Assembly (NCBI RefSeq): GCF_007655135.1
Contig: NC_045128.1
Coordinates: 20,678,811 to 20,742,810 of the forward strand
From: Punica granatum
Taxonomy: Eukaryota > Streptophyta > Magnoliopsida > Myrtales > Lythraceae
Length of the DNA: 64,000 nt
Direction of reading: 5' to 3'
A program made the translations under genes and the position numbers. Below are positions 45,263 to 56,417 of the stretch, piece after piece; the first letter of the stretch is position 1, and each line of letters starts with the position of its first letter. The notes below the pieces were generated by a model that was given only the letters and a program-made list of their open reading frames with translations, was not told where the DNA came from and ran no database searches.

Positions 45263-48200
45263 TCTAAAGAGACTCGCGCATCTCGACTCGAGCCGCCTCA
45301 AATTGGGCCCGGACTCGAGTCATAGTACGCGAGTACTTGCTAGACACGATTCTATTCGTGTTACACGTCTCGATGTTTTGAAATTATGAGCTTTTAAGGA
45401 AAAGGGGATTTCCGCCGTTCCATGAACCATCGATACGTTTACGAATTAATATCAATTTGTCCAATTATTTAAGTCCGAGTGATTTAATTAATCAAATGAT
45501 GCGTCCCATTTCTCGTTTGTGGAATGGTTAGAGTGATTGAGGAGTTAAACCTTGATTATTATGGGCTAATGAGATGATTGTTCGGGGTTTAATGCGCTAA
45601 CAGTAAATTAATCGTGAAGCTAATGATTTAAACAAAAAATATGATTGCAATCAATTACAAGAATCGGTTTTAATCGTTTCTTGCATGCGTAAGACGCCAA
45701 ACATAATAAGAACACACACAATTTACAAAGTCGATGCCACCATGGTCTTGGAATCACAAATAAGCATGTAATACAAACACAAACATGATATATAATGGAA
45801 TCAATAAAATGGCATCGGCACGAAAAACGAGGTAAATCGTAATGTATAAACATGAAAACAAGTCGGATCAGGGTCAAGGGGTCTATTTTGGATCTAGATT
45901 CAGTTTGGAGAGGGCTAAATTAGACCAAAAAAAACAGTGTGATCTGATTTGTCGAATATACGAAAAGTTCGGTAAATAATTTTTATTTGGAGTTTCAGCG
46001 CCCATAAAAATATGAAATTTTGTGTGGAACCTTAAAAACATCAGGAATGTGTGGTAAAAATTTCAGTTCATTTTGAAGTCGGATGGTTCGCCGAGATCTA
46101 TCAAAATCAGACCGGAAACACCGAATAAACGGGTAAACATTTTTTTATCTGGAGATCCAGTGCACAAAAAAATCTGAAATTTGTATGGGGACTTAAAATA
46201 ACATCAAGTGTCTGTGGTTAAAAATTTCAGCTCATTTCGAACTCGGATGGTTCCACGAGACATATCAAAATCTGGCCGAGAATAACGAAATAACGGGTAA
46301 ACATTTTTTATCCGGAGATCCAGTGCGCAGAAAAATCTGAAATTTTGTATGGGGACTTAAATAATATCAAGTGTCTGTGGTAAAAATTTCAGCTCATTTC
46401 AAACTTGGATGGTTCACGACACATCAAAATCGGCTGGCCGAGAATACCGAAATAACGGGTAAACATTTTTATCCAGAGATCCAGCGCCCAGACAAATCTG
46501 AAATTTTATGTGGGGACTTAAAATAACATCAAGAGTCTGTGGTAAAAATTCAGCTCATTTCGAAGTCCGATGGTTCACGAAGTTGCTCAAGGGCCAAACC
46601 CGGATCTAAGGAAAATCATGCGAAATGAGCCCCTAACACCCCATATCAACCAATATCGAAGAACCTAGCTTCTCTAAGTCATAGAGGAGTCTTACCTAAC
46701 CTCGGAACACGAGGAAAGTCGGAGAAGGGCCGTGGGAGTCGCAAGACTCGGCTTGAAGTCGCGGAAAGTGAGCAATCCGAGAGAAAACAGCCGCGGCTAG
46801 TCTCGGGAGAACGGCTTGGCACGCGAGCTCCGGGCACGGCACGGTGCAAGGTCGGGCTCGTTGGACTCCTAAGAGGTAGATCTAGACGAGCACGGGCAGA
46901 CCCGAGCGTGCCGAGCCCTAGACAAGCTCGAAAACGTGAGAGAAGTTGGGTAGGTATGAAACACGGAAAACCCGTAAGTAAGTGAAAAACAATGAAACGG
47001 AGGTTGTGCGGTGGTGGATCGGCCCTCGGATCGTGACCACCTCTTCACGAGAGAGGGTGAGGGTCGTGAGGAACCCTTTGAACGTGATGGCACGACTCTC
47101 CGAAGTCGCGGGAGAAAATGGCACGTCGAGGAGCTCGGTTGCGCGCGGCTTGGAGACTCGGGACCCGATTACAACTTTGGCTGGAAAGTGATGTTAGGGA
47201 CCTCAAATGGAAAATCTAAGCCCGGAACGGACTTAGGGGATGGAAAATAGGTAGGCTAGGGAGTTTGGTGATTTTTGGTTTAAGTCGGGTCGGGTGGTTA
47301 CCGGAATACCGGGTGGTTTCCGACGGTTTTGGCCGGTTTCGGCCTTGGCAAGGAGTGGTACGAGCTGTGGGAGTGGGCTGAAAGTTGAGAGGATTTTAGA
47401 GGGAGATTGGCTTGAGAGAGAAGGAGAATGAAGAAGTGATTAAGTCTAATGGTGAAAGGGCTTATAAAGGGAAGGCTAATGACTTGCTCTTGGGGAGTTT
47501 AATTGCGGTTTTTGGGCTTAATGGGGCTGCCGAATGGCTTAATGGGGCTGCTGAAATATATCATGGGATTAGGGAGGGGGAGATGTCACATAGTGTGTGG
47601 GGGAGGAAGCAAGGTGGAAGTGATGAGGTGATGGAGTTGATGGGTGTGTAAGAGGAAATGAAAGAAGTAAGGGAAATTTGAAATGTGTGGTCGGGGGTGC
47701 TTGGAGCCGATGGTGGGAGGGGCTTGAGCCGCGGCTTGGGCTGTCCAATCCGAGCCGAGGGTTGAGCCGTGGCTTGGGGTTGAGCCGTGGCTTGATGGCT
47801 TGGGTTGGCTAGGCTGTGGGTCCCATCCGATTAGGAGAAAAGCCGGCAAACGCTTGAGACTTGATTGAGCTCGCGTCCGACCTCCGATGTCCAATTAATT
47901 TGAAGATTTGGAATGCTTGGACTACGAGGATTTGAGCGAGCCCAATATCGCTATGCGTCGCGTGGACGAACGTTCGGGCGACTCGGCGCCTCGGGAGTCG
48001 GTTTCGCCCCCGTTTGGACGTTCGGAGTGGAATTTAGCGCCCCTCGACCCCCCGATTGACCTTTGTGCATCCTTGCATTTGTTTTGACGATCCTTTTGCC
48101 CCGCGGGGGATCGTTGGCCCGTTGTCCTCGGTCGGGGATCGTTGGCCCGGGAAGGCCTAGGGACTTCGACCGGGATTTTCTCAGTGTGCACTGAATGCCT

Positions 48201-48826
48201 TGAGGTGCTTGGAGGTTATCGTGAGGTACTCAGAGATCGTTGTGGTCTCTGCTTTCCGTGGAAATACCCGAAGGTTCACCGGGAGACGTTCGTGATCACT
48301 GAAGCGTACTTCGGGAGATCGAGCCGAGTTCCGGAAGGTTGTCTGAAACTTGTTCCCCGGCCCTGGTGGTCCCTGGGCGCTTGTAGACCCGTTTTGAGGG
48401 GCTGTTTGCTTATCAGTGGAGCGAACCCCGGGAGCTCTGTCAGAAAAGGCGTCCGTGGGGGATCGGGGGTGTCCCGGCTTAAGCAGGATGTCCGGAAATG
48501 CGCCCGGACGTGTCATTAGTCATTGGCACTGGGAGGGATTTTTGGAGCTCCATATTGGGCACCTTTCGGTGCTTCGGTGACTCAGTGATGAATAGTGCCA
48601 CAGTGCCAGCTCCGTTGTTTTCGGGATTCCTCGTTCGTCTGTTCTTCTGACTGCTTTCTTCCGCCTTTCTCAGTGGACCGTGTTTTTCTTTATTATTCAT
48701 GACCCCGTGCCGCCTATTTGCCTCCGATTGCCGGGCGATAAATCCGATTGCCGGGCGATAAATAGGGTCCCGAGCTTCAGTCGGGAATCCTTGTGCGGAA
48801 GCCGGTGGGCCAAAATGGGTGTGACA
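45263..48826 (-). mobile_element. A-like LTR, minus strand, left part lost in gap
   Basis: Reverse-oriented LTR. The left part is the complement of family A LTR sequence around 26030-26165 (for example GGGCCCAATTTGAGGCGGCT on the plus-strand copies). The right end, GGGTGTGACA at 48826, is the complement of the LTR start with one base missing. It contains the conserved TTAG-GTAAGA motif on the minus strand (complement around 46690-46699), U3 blocks shared with A1, and an internal tandem repeat at 45963-46600 that the other copies lack. The U5 end falls in the assembly gap. Confidence 0.85.
45963..46600. repeat. Tandem repeat of about 163 bp, four copies, inside LTR
   Basis: CGGGTAAACATTTTT recurs near 46130, 46294 and 46456, with a diverged first copy near 45970. 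Each unit also carries GAGATCCAG, TCTGAAATTT, GGGGACTTAAA, AAAATTTCAGCTCATTTC and GGATGGTTC. I see no counterpart in the other LTR copies. There is no coding potential and I do not recognise the family. Confidence 0.85.
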
Positions 48827-50428
48827 GTGTCAGCACCCCATTTTGGCTCACCATTCCAAACAACGATATTAGCAATGATCCAAGCCACGACTTGAGCAGA
48901 ACACAGAAAACGGCTCGGTAGAGCAAGAAATCACTATTCATCCTCAAGTTGGGCCAAATTGAGTAAATGACCATGGACATGACAGAAGGACTCTACGGGT
49001 CACCAAAGGGCAACAGAGCGACCAGAGAGATCAACAATGTCCAAAACCGGCATTTTCATGTGTACTAACGGACGATACTATTTTCCGATTAGTTCGCTCG
49101 GTAGTCGGAAGATAGTAAAATATTGGACTCCAAAAATCCACATCAGTGCCAAAAAGATGGAAAATATCTTCAAAGGCATTTTGCAAATCATCTGCTCTAT
49201 ACAAAACAATTTTCTGTATACAGACAAACTTTTCAGTGGAAGTCCAAAAATGTCGGTTTCCCAGAGAAAAAGTTAATGCCAAATATCAGATGGGCCATGC
49301 CCCATCAGCACACAGAGCATGAACAATGCTTCAGATTGCTCTTGGAAGTTACACAGATACTTCAAATGACTTCCGAACGGCAAAACAAGCATACCCCTCT
49401 TCAGAAGAGCATAGCCGAAGAATGGTCTGATGGAATTACGGCAAACGAAGTTCATACCGCATTGCCAAGAAAACTCTAGCAGACATTCACGATTGGGCAA
49501 AAACAGACGGCAAAACCCTTAGGTTTCCCGAGTAACCTCCGAGGAGCGGAAATGACCATTTTCAGTGGAAATCCATATCCGGAGGCCCTCTTTGGGGAAA
49601 CTTGACGCCGAATGCTTACGTTACACAATGTTAGCCTTCTCAAGGCTCAATGTGGAATCGTCGGAATAAATCACACAACTCATCTAGATCTCTCGAACAG
49701 TTCTTTAGAGGTCTCAGATACACTCTTCAAGTCCTTCGAGGTCTGACCTCGACAAACAGAGATTACAGTAATCTTTGGAGTGCCTAAGCAACTCAGAAGT
49801 CATCCTGTGAAAACCAGTCTCGGCCTCCTAGGACGTCTCCGGCCCCACGTTAGCATTACCGGCTTAAGGGATGATTGTTCACGTGGTCTGACAACTTATG
49901 TCAAAATGACCAACGTGAGAGGCAGATACGAGATATGCTGTCAGAAGCGAACAACTTCGCCCTAATCACTTGCAATGGGCAAAATCGACTTCCGAGCCTC
50001 ACACACATCCGGGACATTTCTCAATGGAAAATGTCAATCTCGGGCTCATTAACTCCGTTTTCACGCGTATACCGACAATTCGACGTTCAATTCGAACCAC
50101 GAACTTCGAATACGCGACCAATCGACACCCGAGTCTTTTCCCAGTTTTCCTCTCAAGCCGTGGGACCCACGGGTGCCCAAGGGCAACCGCCCTTTGCCCC
50201 AAGTTTTCGGCCTTTTCCTCTTCCTCTCTTGCCCTCACCTAGCCCAAATATCTTTGGTCTTTCTAGTCAACACTCAAGCCATTAACTACACCTCCATTAA
50301 TGCTTCTTGTATCTTCCTCATCAAGATACATGGAGGACATTCATCCTCATCTCCATTAGGGCAACCGACTTTTGCTAATGAGGCCCTTAATGGTGCTTTG
50401 TTTTGCTTAATTGCTCATTAGCTTCACA

Positions 50429-50435
50429 TATATAT
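50429..50435 (+). promoter_or_regulatory. TATA box of element B2 LTR
   Basis: TATATAT within CTTCACATATATATTGCC, at the position of TATAAAT in B1 and about 1.6 kb from the LTR start. This is a changed box relative to B1 and the solo LTR. Confidence 0.45.
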
Positions 50436-50754
50436 TGCCTACTTGTCATTAAGCTAATCACTCATGAAGCACACATGATCTTGCTAGTTTCTCCCTCTAG
50501 AAAATGCTCTCAACTTCTTAGGAACCAGCAACAAGCAAAGAACTTCATGAAAACCAAAAACCAAGCCAAATATCTTTGGAGTTTAGGTCGGGATCCATAG
50601 CGGGTACTATTCCGACATATATCCAAAATTCTTCAAACTTCATAGACGACATGTTTCGGACCCAAGGATTCCATTTCTGAACCCAGTTTTTTAGTTTGGA
50701 GTCGTTTGCTAGTCGTTTTGGGTTGTTTCGGGTGAAGTTGGAGCTCTCGGGTGA

Positions 50755-51520
50755 ACAGTGACGCGTCACCAGCTTCACCGAGCGCAACCCGCGTCCGTCA
50801 CCGAGCGTCACCAGCGTTTGTCACCGAGCACCACAGCGTCCGTCATCGAGCGCCACCTGCGTCCTGTCATCCAGCAACGCCCGTGCCCGTCACCAGCGCC
50901 ACCAGCGCCCGTCACAAGCGCACCCCGGGCCGTCACCAGTGCACCAGCGCCGTCACCAGCGCACCCGCGCCAGTCCGTGCCCGTCACCAGCGGCAACCCG
51001 CGCCCGTCACCCAGCGCGTCCGTGCCCGTCACCAGCGCGTTACCAGCGCCGTGACCAGCGCCACCAGCGCCAGTCCGTGCGACCGTCACAGCGCCACCAC
51101 GCGCCGTCCGTGCCCGTCACCAGCGCCACCCCGCCCGTCCGTGCCCTTCACCAGCCCGTCCGTGCACGTCCACCCTTGCACCCGTGCCCGTCACCGCGCC
51201 CGTCCGTGTCGAGTCATCCAGCACGCCCGTGCCCGTTACCTGCGCCCGTCCGTGCCCGTCACCAGCACGCCCGTGCCCGTCATCAGCGCCACACGCGCCC
51301 GTCATCCAGCGCCCCGCGCCCGTCACCCGCGGCCCATCCGTGCTCGTCATCCAGCGCGCCGTGCCCGTCACCCAGCGCGTCCGTGCTCGTCACCAGCGCC
51401 ACCAGCGCCCGTCACCAGCGCCACCCGCGCCGTCCGTGCCCACCAGCGCCCGTCATCGTGCCCACCAGCGCCCGTCACCGTGCTTGACCGCGCCCGTGCA
51501 CGTCTACCCTTGCACCCGAA
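50755..51520 (+). repeat. GC-rich minisatellite in the B2 LTR
   Basis: Irregular repeats of short words such as GCCCGTCACCAGCGCCACC and CGTCCGTGCCCGTCACC, over about 770 bp. They lie between GGGTGAACAGTGAC and the conserved CCGAGTCAC-CGACTCTC segment. The same place in B1 (30899-30955) and the solo LTR (5870-5960) holds under 100 bp, so this is a large copy-specific expansion. It lies downstream of the TATA box and would be transcribed. Confidence 0.9.
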
Positions 51521-54310
51521 TACCCTTTTAAGGGTTCCACCGAGTCACTCGACTCTCAAACACTTCCCCGACTCTTTCCTCGTATTCCGAGGCTAGGTAA
51601 AACATTTTCGACTTAGAGGAGTTAGGGCTTTTTATATTTTTGCATGGCTATGGAGTATTATGGTGTTTCATGCATGTTTCATTTGCAAGATTTAATTTTT
51701 ATGCAATTTTATGTTATATTATGCATGTGCACTATCTTATGACTTGCTACCATGTCGGAAAAGGGCTTGGATCATCGTAAAGAAGACTATCCCGACCCGA
51801 CTATGGCAAATTAATTCTCGGCCAACTCTCTAAATGAGAGGGTTGAGACTTAAATTGCTCTTTTCGGGTTAAGATCGGTCTCCTTAGCCTATTCAAGTTA
51901 GTTTCCGAGTTTGTTTTATCATTATTGCATGCATGAAGCCGGTGTTATTTTATCCTTTTCCTTAATTAACACGTTTGTGAATGTTTGTATGTTTAAATGA
52001 GCTAAACAAATCGTGATAACGCCGGCTTTTGTTAAAAAGGAGTGCTATTTATCACGGTTGATGTTTGAGCATGCGAAAAATAATTAAACCACGATTAGGA
52101 AATCATTTGTGACTCGGATAGAGCCATGAGAACCTTCGGCCACCTTTCATAAGATGAAGCCGAGGGCTTCTTGGCCTTCCTTGGGTCAAGAATGAGTTCC
52201 TTATCTCAAGTTTAATTCGTTTATCGGATGGTGTGAATTTTTACTTCAATGTCTTTACGATGCCTATGTTAAAGTATCATGTAAAGACTCTTTTAAACGA
52301 AGCATGCATGGATTCGAGTATCGATGGCTCATTCGGGTCCATTCGGTTACGAGGGTAGTTTCGGTCATTGGACCAAATTATCCTCGATCCTTATGGAATC
52401 GTCTTGGTCGTCGAATCACGAATCGCTTTCACAATTAATGCATTCGGCACAACCCTTAAGCATTAATTCCACAAACGAGTTAATCGGGACGCTCACATGA
52501 TTAAACCCACTTCACACTGATAAAGTTTACCCGAATTGGACATTAACTGATAACTCGCGTCGACGGTCGTCAAAGGACGTTGGTGCCCTTTTCAAACTTA
52601 TCAATTTCAAAACCCAAAAACGCGGTCCGATATAGCATGGACGTCTAAAAAGGGCTTCTGTGTCTCAACTTGAGTTTTTACCTGATTCTAGGTAGCTTAG
52701 GTCACGATACAGAAGATCTTTCTAGATCACTTCCGGGTAGATCGACCGGTTCCTTGGCTTTTCCGGGGTTCTTGCACAACCCTGGATGATCCAGGGATTT
52801 GGTTGACACCGGCTACAGGCCGAGGTGGCCCGCACTGCGATGTTTTCCCCTTTTCTGAGAACAATTTTCAAATAAAGGGCAAAATCGTCTTTTCACAATT
52901 CAGCGACACCCTTAGGGTTAGCATAACAGAAACACTACAGTACGGGATAAGAATGGGCTACCTGTTCAGGTGCAGGTTCATCTGCATAGCCTTTTCTTAT
53001 CTAACTGATGAGTTTCTGTTATCCTAACATAGACTCGGGTCACTAGAATGGTTATCTCTGTCAGAAAACATGCGAAATGCTGATTAACCTTTCACTCGAC
53101 CTAACCAAACACTAGATAATGGTTAGGAAGAATTCTAGATTCCAAATCTAGAGTCAAAACACGAGTTTGGTTAATTCAGTGGTAATTCAGTGTCACAATA
53201 CAGAACAACTATAAAAGCAATCCACACACCTGAGATTTGACTCTCTTTGTCAAGTTCTCAAAACAAAGCCGAATGCTAAAACGTTGGCACATGTTTGATT
53301 GTTTAGCATATGGCATTTGCTTGCAAAAACACCCCTGGGTTAATAATCTGTTAATTCACGTAAACACGACAATAACAAACACTTTGTCTGTTATTAACAT
53401 GTTGCGTGTTATCTTTCCGCACCTGTTTGCCATGCGGGTCGAGCCTGATCCCTAGGCCGAATAATATTAGGGTTCAACGCCCTAATCATCGAGCACAGGG
53501 TCCAACACCCTAATCAACACTCACAGGGTCCAACGCCCTATTCAGTGAGAGCGTCCATTGAATTTCAGTTCTTCGGTCTTTTCCCTAAACTCACGGTGAG
53601 TTAGAGTGGAATAATAACCGAACGCAAAACGACTGGAATTCAACCCTTTTGTAATTTGTATTTATTGTTTTGAGAGCATTGTAAGGATTCTATTTGATGC
53701 ATTTATTCTGTAAGAATTCCAGTCGGTGAGCAAACGGTCCGAGAGTGGAATTAATCGAATCGGTTTAATGCTTGCCCAGACACAAGTAAATCCAAGATTT
53801 CGCGGTTCTGGTTCACGCAGGGATTCAACCTCCATGGTTCGATGAACTGTAACGCAAGATTGTGAACCAATTCCCTGACATATAGGTTTACTTCTCTCCC
53901 GGCTTCCCAACCGACATCGTTTGGTTCATCGAATCTCCGGTGTCAAAACGTGCGAGCCGAGTGCAGCTTAATTCACGCGGTAAATAATAAAACATGCAAG
54001 CCTAGCAAACCAGAGTACCGAAAGGGCGTGCGGGATATAGGCCCGCACGTAACATGAACCCCCGAACACGGACTTTCCGGTTTCGCACAGATCAATGCCT
54101 TAACAACAAACTAGGTGTTCCATACCCCTAGACCCCGGGTAACTTATCCGCCCTCGACCTTCGGGTCGTAAAATGATAAGTGACGACTCCTTCTCTCACG
54201 CGTGTCCGACGCGCGTCCCCACGGGAAGGTGGACGTTCCGACCAAGCCGCGCGATCCAAAAGCGCGCGATGCGGGCCTCGACGAGAGTCCACATTCGGGT
54301 CCGTACAGCT

Positions 54311-54328
54311 TGGCGACTCCGCTAGGGA
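54311..54328 (+). promoter_or_regulatory. Primer-binding site of element B2
   Basis: TGGCGACTCCGCTAGGGA, three bases after the LTR. It differs from the Ogre-type site TGGCGACTCCGCTGGGGA by one G-to-A change, at a different position from A1 and B1. Confidence 0.87.
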
Positions 54329-54920
54329 CATACTTAGTGGGTTCAGGCTCGATTCGTTTGCTTGCTTGCATGTTCATTTACCGCTTCCTACAATTTTCCG
54401 CTTATCTACTTTATGCACCTTTACTTTCTGCACTTGCATTGCATCATTCTAGTGGATTTAGGTACCTCGCCTGAAATCCCACAGGCGCCGATTTAGGAAG
54501 CTAGGTTAGTCAGAGGTTCCGAGTAAGGGAACGGATCGAGTCGTCTCCGCCATCGAACCGGCCCCCAAAGATCCTCGCTCGATTTCAAGGAATTGACGCC
54601 CTTGAATCGAGAGCCCCCATCCCTAGTTAGTGGTTTTCCCAGTAGAACACTGAAACCATGCATAAACAGGGACTGTCATGCTGGACCAAAAATAACCTTC
54701 ACGCCGCCAACCGACCCAAAAGTTGAGTCTTTGAGTCGGCTCGTAGTTTTCTCTTTTAGGCGAGCCTTTTGTTGTTTTCACTAAAGGAGTGTTGTATAAT
54801 GTAAAGAACTCGTGCTATAATTTATTTTCTGCACCTGCATGCATATTTTCAAAACAAACTAGGACATTGCATCAGTTTGTTTATAAACATTAAACCAATA
54901 TCTTATCCATTTAGGTAAGA
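54329..54920 (+). other. Leader of element B2
   Basis: Untranslated leader of 592 bp, collinear with the A1 leader (GGTTCCGAGTAAGGGAACGG, AAAGATCCTCGCTCGATTTC). It ends TTAG-GTAAGA directly before the ORF1 start codon, a strong splice-donor match. No other gene is recognised. Confidence 0.75.
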
Positions 54921-56417
54921 ATGGATCGCCCGCGTCCCTGTCCTAGGCTGGATGTCATCATCACACCGTCTGCGGACATTACTCGCCTTTGGAACATATT
55001 CCGCCCAGTAGACCGTGCATTCCTCCGGCTCTTAATAGGAGACCTACCATTACTCGCCGATTCTCCCGTTGATTGGACCTTACTCAGAACTGCTATTAGT
55101 TTTTGGGACACTCAGCGAGCCGTTTTCAGCTTTCATGGGACAGAGTTAGCCCCTACAGTAGAAGAATATGCGACACTTCTTCAGCTGTCTACACCGATTC
55201 ATGACATCGTGGTGCCTAACCAGTTTGCCACGATACAGAACAGACTAGCCATCCTTTTAGGTCTCCGCAACGGAGAAGTTCATTGCGAGCTGCAGTATGG
55301 AGGGGAGCACAGCATTAGGACCACATGGCTCATAGATTTCATACAGACCCGTGCTCTGAATGCCACAGGAGAGTCTTATCAGCGGGACGCTTGTCACGGG
55401 TTTCTTTTACTCATCTTCGGAACTATGCCATTCCCGTACTCGTCGAACCTTAGAGACGGGGCACTTGCTCAGGTCATCCTCCAAGTGGTAGGAGGCCATA
55501 GTTATGTGGAAGCCGTTTTGGCTGAGACCATTCGGTCTCTTGACTATGTACGAGAGAATCGACGGGGCAGGATGAGAGGATCTCCACATCTGCTTCAGAT
55601 CTGGCTTCTAGCACACATTAGACCGTTCGGCTTATCTCATCCTTTTTCATGTATCACCGACGAGCGATCACTCATCGCTCGTTTACTTCATGTGTTTCGA
55701 CCCTCCGACCGTAACTACACCGACTGGAGGCAGTTTATGGAGGAGCTCACCCCAGCACAGTTTTTATGGACTACACGTTGGAATCCTGGCGGTCCCATGA
55801 TCATGGGATGTCCTTCGATTATAGGACTTCCTTTAATCAGTCATTTGGAGAGCACACTTATCTTTCCATCCCGAGTCATCAGACAACTCGGCGGGCTACA
55901 AGATATTCCTATAGAGGCAGATCGCACTTCACACCGCTTCAGGTGGGCAAACACCACAATTTCACTCCCGGATAGGATTCTACGGGTTAGAGAGGTCCGA
56001 CGCTTATGGAGCACGCGCATCGTCCAGGAACAGTACTTCCCAGAGCATCCCACTGACGAGGAGCGAGCTTTCGCAGCTACAGCAGCGTATGTGATGCAGT
56101 TCCATCCATATGGATTCGCACCTGTTCGTCGGCTACGCATGCCACAGATGCTGCCGACATTGCACGCAGACATTTCAGATGCAGAGAGCTCAGTCCAAGG
56201 AGTCGTGCGCACAGAGCTGCAGGTTATTAGGGCAGAACGAGATCGTCTTCGCTGTGAGCTAGTGGATATTCGTGCAGAACTCACTGATCACAGAGAGCTT
56301 CAGAGCGAGTTGGTTCAAACTCGTGCACGCGTAGCCTGCCAAGACAGGGAGATAGCGCGTTTGAACGCTACGCTGGATCGAGCGCAGGCAAGAGCGCGCA
56401 GGATCTCCCACCCTTGA
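54921..56417 (+). CDS. Element B2 ORF1, intact DUF7745/PMD-like protein with coiled-coil tail
   Basis: Open frame of 498 codons, the only undamaged full-length coding region in the window. It starts at the first ATG after the leader, as does A1 ORF1. Residues about 1-360 carry the family core: ITRLWNIFRPVDRAFL, RTAISFWDTQRAVFSFHG, APTVEEYATLLQ, DACHGFLLLIFGTMPF, SLDYVRENRRGRMRGSPHLL and RQLGGLQDIP. This resembles DUF7745 proteins found in plant retrotransposons and, more distantly, the plant mobile domain. Residues about 425-498 (TELQVIRAERDRLRCELVDI onward) form a charged heptad pattern typical of a coiled coil. There is no signal peptide or membrane segment. The role is not established; a nucleic-acid or particle-associated function is only a guess. 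It is separated from gag by 305 bp. Confidence 0.9.
   Translation: MDRPRPCPRLDVIITPSADITRLWNIFRPVDRAFLRLLIGDLPLLADSPVDWTLLRTAISFWDTQRAVFSFHGTELAPTVEEYATLLQLSTPIHDIVVPNQFATIQNRLAILLGLRNGEVHCELQYGGEHSIRTTWLIDFIQTRALNATGESYQRDACHGFLLLIFGTMPFPYSSNLRDGALAQVILQVVGGHSYVEAVLAETIRSLDYVRENRRGRMRGSPHLLQIWLLAHIRPFGLSHPFSCITDERSLIARLLHVFRPSDRNYTDWRQFMEELTPAQFLWTTRWNPGGPMIMGCPSIIGLPLISHLESTLIFPSRVIRQLGGLQDIPIEADRTSHRFRWANTTISLPDRILRVREVRRLWSTRIVQEQYFPEHPTDEERAFAATAAYVMQFHPYGFAPVRRLRMPQMLPTLHADISDAESSVQGVVRTELQVIRAERDRLRCELVDIRAELTDHRELQSELVQTRARVACQDREIARLNATLDRAQARARRISHP

Larger units (their letters stand above)
48828..54307 (+). mobile_element. Element B2 5' LTR, family B, 5,480 bp
   Basis: Complete LTR from TGTCAGCACCCC to GGGTCCGTACA, followed after GCT by a primer-binding site. 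It has TATATAT at 50429, a GC-rich minisatellite at 50755-51520, the GCTAG-GTAAA motif at 51592-51601, a block of about 210 bp at 52632-52842 with the palindrome CCTGGATGATCCAGG, a CGACC-TTCG-GGTCG hairpin (54155-54168) and TGACGACTCC (54181-54190, one change from the 10-mer of other copies). It starts one base after the end of the minus-strand LTR on its left. Reading frames across the minisatellite are chance products of its GC-rich repeats. Confidence 0.93.

Noticed and set aside
50751..51596. Frame of 281 codons rich in Arg, Pro, His and Ala
   Set aside because: It lies wholly in the GC-rich LTR minisatellite; overlapping frames are equally open, and it is absent from the other family B LTRs.
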